This document shows positions 24,913 to 34,868 of a stretch of 64,000 nt of DNA, piece by piece; the first letter of the stretch is position 1; each line of letters begins with the position of its first letter. Under the pieces are notes generated by a model that ran no database searches, was not told the origin of the DNA, and worked only from the letters and a program-made list of their open reading frames with translations. The stretch lies in contig CATQHI010000011.1 in the NCBI GenBank assembly GCA_958295895.1, positions 1-64,000 of the forward strand. The letters run 5' to 3'. The stretch comes from Saprospiraceae bacterium (GTDB lineage: Bacteria; Bacteroidota; Bacteroidia; Chitinophagales; Saprospiraceae). A program made the translations under genes and the position numbers.

Positions 24913-25581
24913 ATGACACGCACCGCACTTTTTACCTTCCTTTTCGGTGGCCTACTCTTCGCTGCCGGCTGCAACACGCCCTCCAGCGGCACTACCACCC
25001 CCGCTACCGGTGAGGATGCCCCCGTTACCACAACCGCACCGGCCATGGGTACGGATAACGATAACATGGATAGCAGTGGTGGCACGATGAGTGGGGAGAA
25101 CTACACCGTAACTACCTTAGATACCACCATCAAAAGTCCCCGCAGGGAGCTCAAGGGCAGTGTCGACGGGGTGGACGTAACGATCAATTACGGTAGCCCC
25201 TCGGTCAACGAACGCACCATCTACGGCGACCTAGTCCCCTACGGTAAGGTCTGGCGTACGGGTGCCAATGAGGCCACCCGCATCACCTTCGCCCAGTCCG
25301 TCAGGGTAGGTAGTGAGGGCACCGAGCTGGCCGCCGGTACCTACTCCCTGTTCACCATGCCGAACGACAAGAACGACTGGACTATCATTTTTAATAAGAC
25401 TGCCGACCAGTGGGGGGCCTACGACTACGCAGATACCGATGACGTGGCCCGGGTAAAGGGTACGGCTACCGCCCTGAACTCTCCGGCCGAAAAAATGGAT
25501 TTCGCCCTGGAAGGTAACGAAGTTGCCCTGATGTGGTCCGATTTGAAGGTGACCTTTCCCGTCTCCGCAGCGGCGAAGTAA
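24913..25581 (+). CDS. DUF2911 lipoprotein
   Basis: Lipoprotein signal MTRTALFTFLFGGLLFAAGC, then a Thr/Ser/Pro-rich linker, then the DUF2911 domain (about 85-220). Domain landmarks: VTINYGSPSVNERTIYGDLV, PYGKVWRTGANEATRI, AGTYSLFTMP and WTIIFNK. The family is common in Bacteroidota and of unknown role, exported and probably beta-rich. The ATG at 24913 is set by the signal peptide; longer open frame upstream overlaps the SDR gene. Converges with the next gene. Confidence 0.9.
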   Translation: MTRTALFTFLFGGLLFAAGCNTPSSGTTTPATGEDAPVTTTAPAMGTDNDNMDSSGGTMSGENYTVTTLDTTIKSPRRELKGSVDGVDVTINYGSPSVNERTIYGDLVPYGKVWRTGANEATRITFAQSVRVGSEGTELAAGTYSLFTMPNDKNDWTIIFNKTADQWGAYDYADTDDVARVKGTATALNSPAEKMDFALEGNEVALMWSDLKVTFPVSAAAK

Positions 25582-25587
25582 TCGCTT

Positions 25588-26556
25588 CTAGCGCCGCCCG
25601 CCCCCGCCGCTGCTATCCCGCTTAGCCCGGCCCAGTAAATCGCGCCCCTCGCTTGGTAATGGTACCTCGCGGGGGGCTTCTTCGTATTTGTGGGTGAAGA
25701 CCTGCGTCTCCTCGCGCCACATGCCGTTTTCACCCAGTACCAGCATAGTGTAACTGCCGTCGGGCATACTGACCGGTCCCTCTCCGTAACTGCCCGGCAC
25801 CATCACTAGGTTCTCGTAAATCACGCCGCCGAGATCGGCATCGTACCGCAGGGCCATGGTAGCCTCTGCGCCGTAGATCATGATCATACGCACGCGATCG
25901 GCCAGCAATAGGTCGGATTCCGTATAGGTCTCGAAGACCGGCAACCCAAAGACCGCCTTACCGCTGGCGTCGAACCGCAGTACGTCGAGCACCTTGCGCC
26001 GTCGGTAGGCCTCGTAACTGTCGTAGCCGAGCACGAAGTAATAGGGACGGTCTTCGTACGTACCGCCCTCCACAACGGTGTAGACCACGTAGCCCAACCA
26101 GTTGTCGGCACCGACAATCGCATTTTCCGGATTTTCGAGCCAGGTATCTCCCCGATCCACGAGCGGTTCCAACTTAAGCTCCTGGCTATTTTGCTGAATA
26201 GCCCCGTAGTGCCGGTAACCGTCGCGGTCGACCATCAGCTCCCAGCTAAAGATCCGAAAACTCCGGTCGGGGGCGTACTGAATACTCAGCCCGGGTAGCG
26301 CGTCGAAGGCATAGGTGAAGGAGTTCGGCCGGTCGAGCGCGGTGACCAGCTCACGGATCAGATCGCGACAGGCCTGGAAGCGGAGCTCGGCCGAGCTATC
26401 GGTGTAGACCGTTTCAACCAGTGTCGCCATACGACCTTCGGCCTCCTCCAGGACCTGCCGGTCTTTTTTCGCCAGCTCGCCGGCCGATTGCCCCCACAGC
26501 GGGACGCTCAGCTGGCTGAGGAAGAGAACGAAAACCACTGCGGTACGGTAGTGCAT
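25588..26556 (-). CDS. conserved exported protein of unknown function
   Basis: About 322 residues with signal peptide MHYRTAVVFVLFLSQLSVPLWG-Q. A helical first part (ELAKKDRQVLEEAEGRMATL) precedes a beta-rich region with many Tyr/Phe (GYVVYTVVEGGTYEDRPYYF, VLGYDSYEAYRRRKVLDVL). The C-terminus is basic and Gly/Ser-rich. Similar secreted proteins occur in other Bacteroidota as far as I recall, without a known role. Divergent from the SDR starting at 26629; convergent with DUF2911. Confidence 0.7.
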   Translation of the reverse strand: MHYRTAVVFVLFLSQLSVPLWGQSAGELAKKDRQVLEEAEGRMATLVETVYTDSSAELRFQACRDLIRELVTALDRPNSFTYAFDALPGLSIQYAPDRSFRIFSWELMVDRDGYRHYGAIQQNSQELKLEPLVDRGDTWLENPENAIVGADNWLGYVVYTVVEGGTYEDRPYYFVLGYDSYEAYRRRKVLDVLRFDASGKAVFGLPVFETYTESDLLLADRVRMIMIYGAEATMALRYDADLGGVIYENLVMVPGSYGEGPVSMPDGSYTMLVLGENGMWREETQVFTHKYEEAPREVPLPSEGRDLLGRAKRDSSGGGGRR

Positions 26557-26616
26557 AGTCAGGAAAGTGCTGCTGCTAATACGCCCCACCCCCCCGGAAA
26601 GTATGACCGCCGCCCC

Positions 26617-26624
26617 TACATTTG
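26617..26624 (+). promoter_or_regulatory. -7 box TACATTTG, leaderless SDR start
   Basis: TACATTTG (26617-26624) is a full TAnnTTTG match lying 4 bases before the ATG at 26629, predicting a transcript that starts essentially at the start codon. No -33 TTG is seen at normal spacing. Confidence 0.5.
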
Positions 26625-26628
26625 CATA

Positions 26629-27396
26629 ATGATAACAGTCGACTATTCGGGCCGCACCGCCCTGGTCACCGGCAGTAGCCGGGGCGTGGGTCGGGCCACC
26701 GCTACCCTACTCGCCCAGGCCGGTGCCCGCGTCTGCGTGCACTACCACCAGCGCCAGGAGGAAGCTAAGCAGCTGCTCGCTTCCCTACCCGGCGCGGGTC
26801 ATGCCCTGCTACAGGCCGATCTGAGCGATCCGCGTGCCGCCCGCCGCCTCGTCGACGGGGCCGTCACCAAGCTCGGCCGGCTCGATATCCTGGTCAATAA
26901 CGCCGGCATCTTCCGCCCCCACCCCGTGGACGGTAGCATGCCCTTCGAGGAGTGGTTGGCCACCTTTCAGGAGACCCTCAACACCAACCTAGTAGGACCG
27001 GCCGCCGCCGCCTTCCAGGCCATCCAACACATGCGGCGCGGCAGGGGCGGCACCATCGTCAACATCGGCAGCCGGGGGGCCTACCGCGGCGAGGCCGGGC
27101 AGGTCGGCTACGGGGCGGCCAAGGCCGGTCTGCACAGCCTCAGTCAGAGCCTGGCCCGCGAGGTCGGCGCCGACAATATCACCGTACACGCCGTGGCCCC
27201 CGGCTTCATCGAAACGGCCATGGTCCGGTCGCACCTCCAGGGCGCGGCCGGCGAGGCGGTCCGCGCCCAGAGCCCCCTCAACCGCGTAGCCACCGTAGAA
27301 GAGGTGGCCCGCGCCGTACTTTACCTCGCCAGCCCCGAGGCCCGCTTCACCACCGGCGGCGTTCTGGACCTCAACGGGGCCAGCTACCTGCACTAA
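26629..27396 (+). CDS. SDR-family oxidoreductase (FabG-like)
   Basis: Short-chain dehydrogenase of 255 residues with TGSSRGVGRATA, the NNAG motif (DILVNNAGIFRP), catalytic Ser (IVNIGSRGAYRGEAG) and YGAAK. VCVHYHQRQEEA after strand 2 suggests NADP(H). The closing TGGVLDLNGASYL fits 3-oxoacyl-ACP reductase-like SDRs, but the true fabG is usually with other fatty-acid genes, so a different substrate is likely. A longer in-frame start at 26488 runs antisense to the neighbouring gene and is rejected. The DUF1622 ATG follows 3 bases after the stop. Confidence 0.86.
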   Translation: MITVDYSGRTALVTGSSRGVGRATATLLAQAGARVCVHYHQRQEEAKQLLASLPGAGHALLQADLSDPRAARRLVDGAVTKLGRLDILVNNAGIFRPHPVDGSMPFEEWLATFQETLNTNLVGPAAAAFQAIQHMRRGRGGTIVNIGSRGAYRGEAGQVGYGAAKAGLHSLSQSLAREVGADNITVHAVAPGFIETAMVRSHLQGAAGEAVRAQSPLNRVATVEEVARAVLYLASPEARFTTGGVLDLNGASYLH

Positions 27397-27399
27397 CGT

Positions 27400-27810
27400 A
27401 TGGAACAGAGCCTATATGAGGTCAGTGAGGGTCACATCTACCACTTCGCCGAGTGGGTCAAACTGGCCGTGGAGCTCTGTGGCGTGCTGGTCATCGCCTG
27501 GGGCGTGCTGATCTCGCTCTGGCTCTACGCCCGCCGCATCTTTACCCGTACGGAGCAAGACTTTATCGCCCTGCGCCTCACCCTGGCCCGCTACCTCATC
27601 GTGGCCCTAGAGTTTCAGTTGGCGGCCGATATCATCAGCACGGCCATTGCCCCGGGCTGGGACCAGATCGGTAAGCTCGCCGCCATCGCCACCATCCGTA
27701 CCGTCCTCAATTACTTCCTGGAACAGGAAATCGACGCCGAGGTAGAGTCCATCAAAACCGGCGACCGCGACACCTTTGAAAATCGTATGGACGAGGCGGC
27801 CGATGAGTAA
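27400..27810 (+). CDS. DUF1622 membrane protein
   Basis: 136 residues with three predicted transmembrane helices: one near WVKLAVELCGVLVIAWGVLI, then the family core RLTLARYLIVALEFQLAADI and GKLAAIATIRTVLNYFLEQE. DUF1622 proteins are small inner-membrane proteins of unknown function. It starts 3 bases after the SDR stop, so the two are almost certainly co-transcribed. The 3' end is followed at once by a GC-rich repeat. Confidence 0.88.
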   Translation: MEQSLYEVSEGHIYHFAEWVKLAVELCGVLVIAWGVLISLWLYARRIFTRTEQDFIALRLTLARYLIVALEFQLAADIISTAIAPGWDQIGKLAAIATIRTVLNYFLEQEIDAEVESIKTGDRDTFENRMDEAADE

Positions 27811-27813
27811 GAC

Positions 27814-27832
27814 GGGCGGGGCCGCAGGTGCG
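27814..27832 (+). repeat. copy of GC-rich intergenic repeat
   Basis: GGGCGGGGCCGCAGGTGCG begins 3 bases after the DUF1622 stop. It is the same sequence as 10177-10196 (opposite strand) and, with one base difference in the G run, 349-367. Confidence 0.5.
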
Positions 27833-27890
27833 GGGTAGGTCGAACACCTCCGGGTACATCACGCGTTGTGCAAAATAAACCCTAACCCCC

Positions 27891-28223
27891 ATGGCAGATA
27901 AGTCACACGAAAAGATCTACGACGAGTTTAAGGAGGTCGTCAATATGGCCCCCCAGGAACTGGAAGACTGGCTCAAGACGGAAGAGTCTAAGTCCGTCGG
28001 CGATACCAGCGGCAGCGATAAGGAGAGCACCGGGCACAAGAGCGGCGAAAAGATCATTAAAATCAAACGCAAGAAAAAGGCCGACCTGACCGACGAGGAC
28101 TATAAGCACATGAATAAGGTGGTAGGCTACGTGCACCGCCACCTGGCCCAGAAGCCGAAGAATGTGGAGGGTAGCGATTGGGCCTACAGCCTCAAGAACT
28201 GGGGCCACGACCCCACCAAATAG
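27891..28223 (+). CDS. DUF3140 protein
   Basis: 110-residue, highly charged soluble protein. The N-terminal EFKEVVNMAPQELEDWLKTE and C-terminal YKHMNKVVGYVHRHLAQKP followed by SLKNWGHDP are the DUF3140 signature. The family is associated with DNA-binding-like or stress-related small proteins, but no function is established. A short acidic linker (about 45-60) and a Lys-rich patch (IKIKRKKK) separate the two parts. It appears monocistronic. Confidence 0.88.
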   Translation: MADKSHEKIYDEFKEVVNMAPQELEDWLKTEESKSVGDTSGSDKESTGHKSGEKIIKIKRKKKADLTDEDYKHMNKVVGYVHRHLAQKPKNVEGSDWAYSLKNWGHDPTK

Positions 28224-28271
28224 TTGGCCCGCGGGTAGACTAAGGGGGAGCTCGTCAACGTACCTTAGGTA

Positions 28272-29669
28272 ATGTATCGACTCGCGTACTTTTTCCTGTT
28301 TGTGGTGCTTGCACCTGCGCTCCCCGCCCAAACCCGGTACGACGGCCAGATTGCGGCCATCGAGCGCATGCTCCAACAGGGTAAGTATGCTACGGCAGGT
28401 GCGCAGAGCGAGGCCCTGATCCAGGAGGGCCAGCAACAACAACTGCCTAACGTAGAGGCCTACGGTAATTACCTGCGCGGCCGGGCCCTGCTGGAAAACC
28501 CCTCCTCTACAGCCAACCAACGGATCGCCGGCGTGCGCGCCCTCCGGATTGCCTCGGCGGGCTTCAGTGAGGTGGGACTGACGGCGGCGGCAGACTCAGT
28601 GGCCGCGCGCCTGCGGCAAATCGCCGGTGCGGACTCCCTGGGGGTGGTCTCCAAACTGCCCACGCTGCGCAGCTTCGGCCGACCACGACGACAAAACGAG
28701 GAGGCGCTCGACCAGACGGCACTCGGCGCGATCGTGGCCCTGCAGAACCAGGAGATCGAGGCCCTCACCGATACCCAGCTGCGGCAGCTGCTCCGCATTC
28801 AGCAGCAGGATATGTCGATCGATAGTTTCCGCTTTCAGGCGCTCAACGACAGTTTTGCGCTGATGCAACAGGATATGCTACTGGAAGAGCAGCGGGCCCT
28901 GACGCAGGAGGAACGGCAGCGGCGCAACTTCTTCATCGTGCTGGCCCTCGGAGTACTCGTCGCGCTGGCGTTACTCTACCTACGGTACCGTTCCTCGCAG
29001 CGATTTCAGGCGTTACTACGGGAGAAAAACCGCCGTATTCAGGAGGAGCAAAAACGGTCTAATGATCTATTGCTAAACATCTTACCCCACTCCGTCGCCA
29101 AAGAGCTCAAGGATAGTGGGAAGGCCCGGGCGCGGCGCTTTGCCGGGGCCACGGTATTCTTCTCCGACTTCGTGGCCTTCAGTGAAATTGCCGCCCGCAC
29201 GGAACCGGAGGAGCTGGTGCGGATGCTAGACGGTACCTTCCGAGCCTTCGATGAGATCACCGAGCGGCACGGGCTCGAAAAGATCAAGACCATCGGCGAT
29301 GCCTACATGTGCGTGTGTGGCGTACCGGAACCCGACCCCGATCATGCGGTGAAAACGGTGCGCGCGGCCCTGGAAATACAGAAGTATCTGGAGCGGGAGG
29401 GCGAGTTTACCGCCCGGATCGGCATTCACAGCGGGGAGGTGGTCGCCGGCGTGGTGGGGCAGAAAAAGTTCGCCTACGACATCTGGGGGGATACCGTCAA
29501 CCAGGCGGCCCGGCTAGAGGCCGCCGGTACCGCCGGGGAGGTGACCATCAGCCAGGCGACCTGCAACCTGCTCGGCGAGCACTTCTACTGTGAACACACC
29601 GGCACCTTCGAGGCCAAAAATATCGGTGTGATGGACCGCTACCGGGTACACGAAAAGCAACTGGCCTAG
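28272..29669 (+). CDS. membrane-bound class III adenylate/guanylate cyclase
   Basis: Signal peptide (MYRLAYFFLFVVLAPALPA), a mostly helical periplasmic region (about 20-215), one transmembrane helix (FFIVLALGVLVALALLYLRY, about 217-237), a short coiled linker, and a class III cyclase domain (about 285-460). Catalytic landmarks: VFFSDFVAFSEIA (metal Asp), LEKIKTIGDAYM (Lys and second Asp) and DIWGDTVNQAARLE (Asp and transition-state Asn/Arg). The Lys/Asp pair favours ATP over GTP, so cAMP is the likely product. The periplasmic part probably senses an unknown signal. TACCTTAG at 28261-28268 lies 3 bases before the ATG. Confidence 0.88.
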   Translation: MYRLAYFFLFVVLAPALPAQTRYDGQIAAIERMLQQGKYATAGAQSEALIQEGQQQQLPNVEAYGNYLRGRALLENPSSTANQRIAGVRALRIASAGFSEVGLTAAADSVAARLRQIAGADSLGVVSKLPTLRSFGRPRRQNEEALDQTALGAIVALQNQEIEALTDTQLRQLLRIQQQDMSIDSFRFQALNDSFALMQQDMLLEEQRALTQEERQRRNFFIVLALGVLVALALLYLRYRSSQRFQALLREKNRRIQEEQKRSNDLLLNILPHSVAKELKDSGKARARRFAGATVFFSDFVAFSEIAARTEPEELVRMLDGTFRAFDEITERHGLEKIKTIGDAYMCVCGVPEPDPDHAVKTVRAALEIQKYLEREGEFTARIGIHSGEVVAGVVGQKKFAYDIWGDTVNQAARLEAAGTAGEVTISQATCNLLGEHFYCEHTGTFEAKNIGVMDRYRVHEKQLA

Positions 29670-30868
29670 GCCCGGCCCAGCCGGCTGACGTAGAAGCCAT
29701 CGTAGCCGTCGCGCTGCGGCAGGTAGCTCCGGCTGTGTTCCAGCGTCCAGCCCTGCCCGTGCTCGGAGGCCAGGAAAGTTTCGACCTGCCGTTCGTTCTC
29801 CCGGGGCAGTACGCTGCAGGTGGCGTAGACTAGTTTTCCGCCCGGTTTAACCATGCGGCTGTAGCGACTCAGAATGTCGGTCTGTTCTGCTACGACCCGG
29901 TCGATGGCTTCGGGATAGAGCTTCCACTTCGCATCGGGGTTACGGCGCAGTACGCCGAGGCCGGAGCAGGGCACGTCGAGGAGGACGCGGTCGGCCTTTG
30001 CCGTGAGCCGCTTGGTGACCTTGGAGTTGGTGATGGGGCGAGCCTCCAGGTTCGTGACCCCGGCGCGGCGGGCCCGGCGCTTGAGCTCGTCGAGCTTCCA
30101 GCCGTGGATGTCAAGACTCAGTAGCCGACCCTTGTTCTCCATCAGGGCGGCTAGGTGAAGACTCTTTCCCCCGGCGCCAGCACAGGCGTCGATGACCAGT
30201 TGTCCGGGCTCCACCTCCAGGGCGGGGGCGGCCCGCTGGCTACTGAGGTCCTGCAGTTCGAAGAGTCCGTCGCGGAAGGCCTTGGTGCGGAAGAGGTTTC
30301 TGCGCTCGGTGACCAGCAGGGCGTCGGCGTCGAGGGGCTCGGTGACGATTTCCTCGGTGGCCAGAGCCCGCTGAACGGTGGCCTGGTCGGCCTTCAGCCG
30401 ATTCACCCGCAGGACTACCGGAGCCTGCTGGTTGAGGGCGGCAATGGTAGACGTCCACTCCGCGCCGAGCTGCTCCTCACCCAGCTCATCGAGCCAGTCG
30501 GGGATGCTTTCGCGCAGGGCCCGCTGCGTACGAGCCAGGGCAAGCTGATCCTGTAGGTCGCTCATGTTTAGCCCCTGAAATTCTCGCCAGTCCGGCAGGA
30601 CGAAGCCATTTAGCAGCAGGTGTACGCCAATTAAGCGCCAGTAATCCGACTTGTGGCGCGGCTCTCCCCCGGCCAGGTGGGCGTAGAGGCGGTAGTAGCG
30701 CACCACCCCGTAGGTATGCTCGGCGATGAAGGCCCGGTCGCGGCTACCCCGACGCTTATCGGCCTTGAGCACCCGGGCAATCTCGCGGTCGGCGTAGGCC
30801 CCGTTTTCGAAGATGTTCTGCAGGGCCTCGGCGATGGCCTCGATCTGGGCAGCGTAGAATTTACTCAT
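29666..30868 (-). CDS. RsmB/NOP-family RNA (cytosine-5)-methyltransferase
   Basis: 400-residue SAM-dependent m5C RNA methyltransferase. An NusB-like N-terminal domain (about 1-130) precedes a methyltransferase core with DACAGAGGKSLHLAALM (motif I), VLLDVPCSGLGVLRRNPDAK (motif IV with catalytic-release Cys) and YATCSVLPRENERQVETFL (motif VI with nucleophilic Cys). The 16S C967 enzyme RsmB is the best-known relative, but the exact target is not deducible. Stop overlaps that of the convergent cyclase by 4 bases; its ATG overlaps the stop of the upstream peptidase. Confidence 0.9.
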   Translation of the reverse strand: MSKFYAAQIEAIAEALQNIFENGAYADREIARVLKADKRRGSRDRAFIAEHTYGVVRYYRLYAHLAGGEPRHKSDYWRLIGVHLLLNGFVLPDWREFQGLNMSDLQDQLALARTQRALRESIPDWLDELGEEQLGAEWTSTIAALNQQAPVVLRVNRLKADQATVQRALATEEIVTEPLDADALLVTERRNLFRTKAFRDGLFELQDLSSQRAAPALEVEPGQLVIDACAGAGGKSLHLAALMENKGRLLSLDIHGWKLDELKRRARRAGVTNLEARPITNSKVTKRLTAKADRVLLDVPCSGLGVLRRNPDAKWKLYPEAIDRVVAEQTDILSRYSRMVKPGGKLVYATCSVLPRENERQVETFLASEHGQGWTLEHSRSYLPQRDGYDGFYVSRLGRA

Positions 30869-33400
30869 TCTACTGCAGCGCCGGAGATGGTAGATCCGAA
30901 CATGATCGCATTCATAAACAGCCGGTTGCCCCCGTACCAGAAGCCCCGGAAATTAGGGTTACTGGCGAAGGCGATGGTGCGCCCACCGTTTACGCCACTG
31001 ACCAGTACCGCCGCCGAGCCCGCGGCCGACTCCGCAAACCCGCGCGGACTGTATCCACTCACCAGGGGCGCTTCGGTGTACCGTAGCGGCGTGGCGTAAA
31101 CGTTGTCGGCCGGCTCGTAGAGCAGCGTACCGGTGCGAAATACGGGTACCTCCTCCCGCTGCATACCGAATAGCAACGGATGCGTTAGGTCCCCCTCGGC
31201 CATATAGATCGAGCCCCCCAGTACCCGGCCACTCCGGTCGCGGTAAGCCTTTTCGTAGGGGCGCTGGGTGATGCTGGAGTCGGGGTCGGTAACCTTGCGG
31301 GTGGTGATCTTAGCCAGTCCGTTCTTAGCCGCCCAGCTGCCGGCCCGCTCCATGGTGATGAGGACCCGGTCGCTGCCCATCCAGTCCTTCAGGACGGTAG
31401 CGAACTCCTCATTGAGGTCGCCGTAGCTGCCGTCGGGCATGATGATGGTGTTGTAGCGGCTCAGGTCGGTCTCGGTCACCTCATCAATAGGCAGTTTGGT
31501 GATCGGGATGCCGAAGCGCTGGTCCAGCAGGTGCCAGGCCTCCCCGGCGTCGAGGCTATTGGTACCCCCCTTCTACCAGCAGGGCAATCTCGGGCTTACG
31601 CAGCGTCTGGTAGGCGGCGCGGGAGCCAAACATGAGTCCGCCGGCATCAACCGTACCGCTGGCGGCGGGGATGAAGTCCAGGCCGGTCTCGTTTTCAACC
31701 TCCGTGATCAGGGCGTGCAGTTCTTCGGCCGACATGTCCTGCCCCACTACCGGGATCATCGCCGTACCCCGCCCGAAGGTATTCCGGCCTCCCCCCGTGG
31801 CGAAGGGCTGATCGCTGACCTTTACCCGTACTCCCGCGTCGAGGAGCTGGTACACCGCCTTTACGGCGTAGTAATCATTTGACGGCAGCAGGTAGGCATA
31901 CTCGGCCTGGCTATGATCGACGGCGGGCATACTGGCCTCCCGGTCGAAGGCGGTCCAAGTCTGTCCCCCCGGGGCCCCGCCGCTTACCTCCCGGTACGGC
32001 AGGTTAAAGGCCATGGACAGGGAAAAGGTCGACACGTCGTAGAAGAGGCTATCCTCGAACTCCAGGATGGGCTCGAAGGCGGCTTCGGTAAAGGGGGTTT
32101 TGGGTACGTAATAGGCTTCGGTCTCACCGTCCGTACTGTGCTGTACCGGCAGGTCGTGGCGCGAGAGAATATTGGCCAGTTCCCGGGCCCGCCCCGGGTC
32201 GCCGTCGGCATCGATGACGTAACCCGACTGGGTCACACCGCCTAGGTTGAAGTCGCGCTGGTAGGTCAGCAGCTCATCCCGCAGCTCGCCGAAGGCCTCC
32301 AGGGTACTCAGCGCCGTGGTGACCTGATTGCGGATCGTAAAGGGGAAATCCAGCAGTCCGTTCTCGGTCTCCTGCAAGTGCCCCCGCGAGCTGGCCTGCT
32401 CGAACAGAATGCCCACCGCCCCGTGGATGTCGGGGTAGGTCGAGCCCTTACCGTAGTAGAAGTCGTCGTAGCCCTCCCCGCTGTAGTAGAGTGAGCCGAT
32501 CTCGTCGAGCGCGGCAGCGTGGTAGGTCCCGATGCGGGCCGTCAGGTCCTGATTAATCTGCGGCGTACCGGGGTGCACCCGCGTAGGCTCTCCGGGCATG
32601 AAGAAGAAGGTGGCGTCCTTGCCCATCTCGTGGTGGTCGGTCAGCACGTTGGGTTTCCAGCGGTGGAAGGCGGCGATGCGGGCCCGGCTTTCGGGGTGCT
32701 GCACGGGCAGCCAGTCGCGGTTCAGGTCGAACCAGTAGTGGTTCGAGCGCCCGCGGGGGTAAGCCTCATTGTACTCCCGGTCGTTGGGGTCGGCCGTCAG
32801 CGCCTTGTTCTTGTGGCTATTTACCCAGCTGGCGAAGCGGTTCAGTCCGTCGGGGTTGTAGGCGGGGTCGAAGACGACGATGTTATCATTCAGCACCGCA
32901 CCCACCTCGCTCATTGGGGCGGCGGCTAGGTAGTACGCTACCAGAGGCGCGGCGTTTCCCCCACTCGGCTCGTTACCGTGGATGGAAAAGCCCTGGTACA
33001 GTACGGCGGGTACCCGGTCGATATCTGCATCCCTGAGCCCCCCATCGGGCTCATTCCAGTTTACGTGAAGGGTGCGCAGTTCCTCTAGTCGCGCGTGGTT
33101 TTCCGGACTGGTAAAAACCAGATTCAGCAGGGGGCGGTCCTCGTAGGTGCGGCCGATCTCCACCAGCTCGATCCGGTCGCTACTGGCCGCCAGCAGCCGC
33201 ATGTAGGCCTGTTGCAGGTCGTGCGAGATGTGCCAGTCCCCAATCTGCCAGCCCAAAAAGCTCTCCGGCGTGGGGATGCTAGGGTCGTACTCCAGGTCGG
33301 GTAGGTAGTAGGTCAGCGGGCGGTCGGCCTCCGTATTAGCACTCTGGGCGCGGACGCAGGTGCAAAGCAAAGCAAGAGATAGCAAGAATAACGTACGCAA
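30865..33400 (-). CDS. exported M14-type zinc carboxypeptidase, interrupted by one frameshift
   Basis: A large secreted M14-like peptidase. Residues about 1-19 form a signal peptide if the TTG at 33400 is the start (MRTLFLLSLALLCTCVRA), and a TACTTTG box 25 bases upstream supports this. Zinc and catalytic motifs: SIHGNEPSGGNAAP (HxxE), TDHHEMGKDA and ILFEQASSRG (catalytic Glu). The frame ends in EGGYQ at 31556 but resumes one base later as NSLDAGEAWHLLDQRFG and continues, in the second open frame, to 30865. Removing one C from the C6 run at 31565-31570 restores a single protein of about 845 residues. Substrate unknown. Confidence 0.82.
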
Positions 33401-33424
33401 GGTAGTGGGGTAGTTAGTTGCCCC

Positions 33425-33431
33425 CAAAGTA
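33425..33431 (-). promoter_or_regulatory. -7 box TACTTTG for the M14 peptidase
   Basis: TACTTTG (33431-33425, minus strand) lies 24 bases before the proposed TTG start at 33400. The stretch between contains no ATG in frame, which favours TTG. Confidence 0.45.
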
Positions 33432-33482
33432 CTGCGTCAGCAGGGGATGGGCCCCCTGATGTAAGCTCTACGACCGCGCTAA

Positions 33483-34857
33483 TCAAGCCAGCACCCCTCG
33501 CACCACCTCCCCGTGTACATCCGTCAGCCGGTACCGGCGCCCCTGGTGTTTATACACCAACGCCTCATGATCGATGCCCAGCAAATGCAGCAGTGTAGCC
33601 TGAAAGTCGTGCACGTGCACCCCGTTACTGGCCACGTTGTACCCAAACGCATCGGTAGCCCCGTACACCGTACCGGCCTTCACCCCCGCACCGGCCATCC
33701 ACATACTAAAGCAACCCGGATGGTGGTCGCGCCCGAAACCCTGCTTGGTCAGCCGGCCCTGGCAGAAGCTAGTGCGGCCGAACTCTCCCCCCCAGATGAC
33801 CAGCGTATCCTCTAGCAGTCCCCGCTGCTTCAGGTCGGTGATCAGGGCGGCGGCCGGCTGGTCGGTCATGCGGGCCTGATCCTGCATGCCCCCGTAAAGC
33901 GCGCCGTGGTGGTCCCAGCCCGTATGGTAAAGCTGAATGAAGCGCACGTCCCGCTCGGCCAGTCGCCGGGCCCGCAGGCAGTTGAAGGCGAAGGTGCCGG
34001 GGGTGCGGGCGCCCGGACCGTAGAGGTCATAGATGTAGTCCGGCTCCTCGTCCAGGTTCAGGGCCTCGGGTACCGAGGTCTGCATCCGAAAGGCCATCTC
34101 GTACTGGGCGATACGGGCCTGAATTTCTGGATCGTTCCAGCGGTCGTCCTGCTGCTCGTTCAGTTCCCGGATCAGATCGAGTTGGCCACGTCGCTCGGTG
34201 GCCGATACCCCTTCCGAATTATTCAGGTAGAGCACCGGATCAGCCCCGCCCCGTAGCTGCACCCCCTGGTGCTGACTGGGCAAAAAGCCACAGCCCCAGG
34301 CGGCGGGGGAAAGCGGCTGCCCCCCCTTACCCAGACTATTGAGTACCGCGAAGGCCGGTAGGTTTTCATTTTCCGATCCCAGCCCGTAGCTGAGCCAGGC
34401 CCCGATACCGGGCCGGCCGGGCTGCTGGGAGCCGGTCTGTACGAAGCTCACGGCCGGGGTGTGGTTGATCGCCTCCGTGTAAAGGGAATTAATAATGCAA
34501 AGCTCATCGACCACACCGGCCGTATAGGGGAAGAGCTCGCTAATCCAGGCCCCGCTCTGCCCGTACTGCCTGAAGTCAAAGGCCGGCTGCACCAGCGGAA
34601 AGCTGCTCTGATCGCTGACCATGCCGGAATTGCGCTGAGTGGACTTTATGCTCGACGGTATCTCCTTACCGTGCCACTTGGCCAGCTCCGGCTTATAGTC
34701 GAACGACTCCAGCTGGGAGGGGGCCCCGCTCATGAACAGGTAAATCACCCGCTTCGCCTTGGCAGTCGGCGGCGGGGCACTCGACAACAGACTGGAAAAG
34801 CGCCATGGCCCCCAGGCCGTAGGAGGTATCACGTAAAAAACTGCGCCGACTGAGCAT
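33483..34857 (-). CDS. DUF1501 exported protein, N-terminus frameshifted
   Basis: Sulfatase-like DUF1501 protein that pairs with the upstream cytochrome/DUF1549/DUF1553 gene. The Met at 34857 opens an export signal (MLSRRSFLRDTSYGLGAMAL, with an RR pair as in Tat signals). The frame then shifts by one base in the A4/T4 run at 34796-34799; the downstream frame runs to 33483. The two pieces join as GAMAL then SSLLSSAPPPTAKAKRVIY. Core landmarks: FMSGAPSQLESFDYKPEL, ARDVRFIQLYHTGWDHHG and VIWGGEFGRTSF. ATG lies 11 bases after the neighbour's stop, so one operon is likely. Function unknown. Confidence 0.8.
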
Positions 34858-34868
34858 GGGATGAAAGA

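Noticed and set aside
27841-27890. Short gap before the DUF3140 gene considered for a riboswitch or tRNA
   Set aside because: Too short and no cloverleaf or conserved aptamer core visible.
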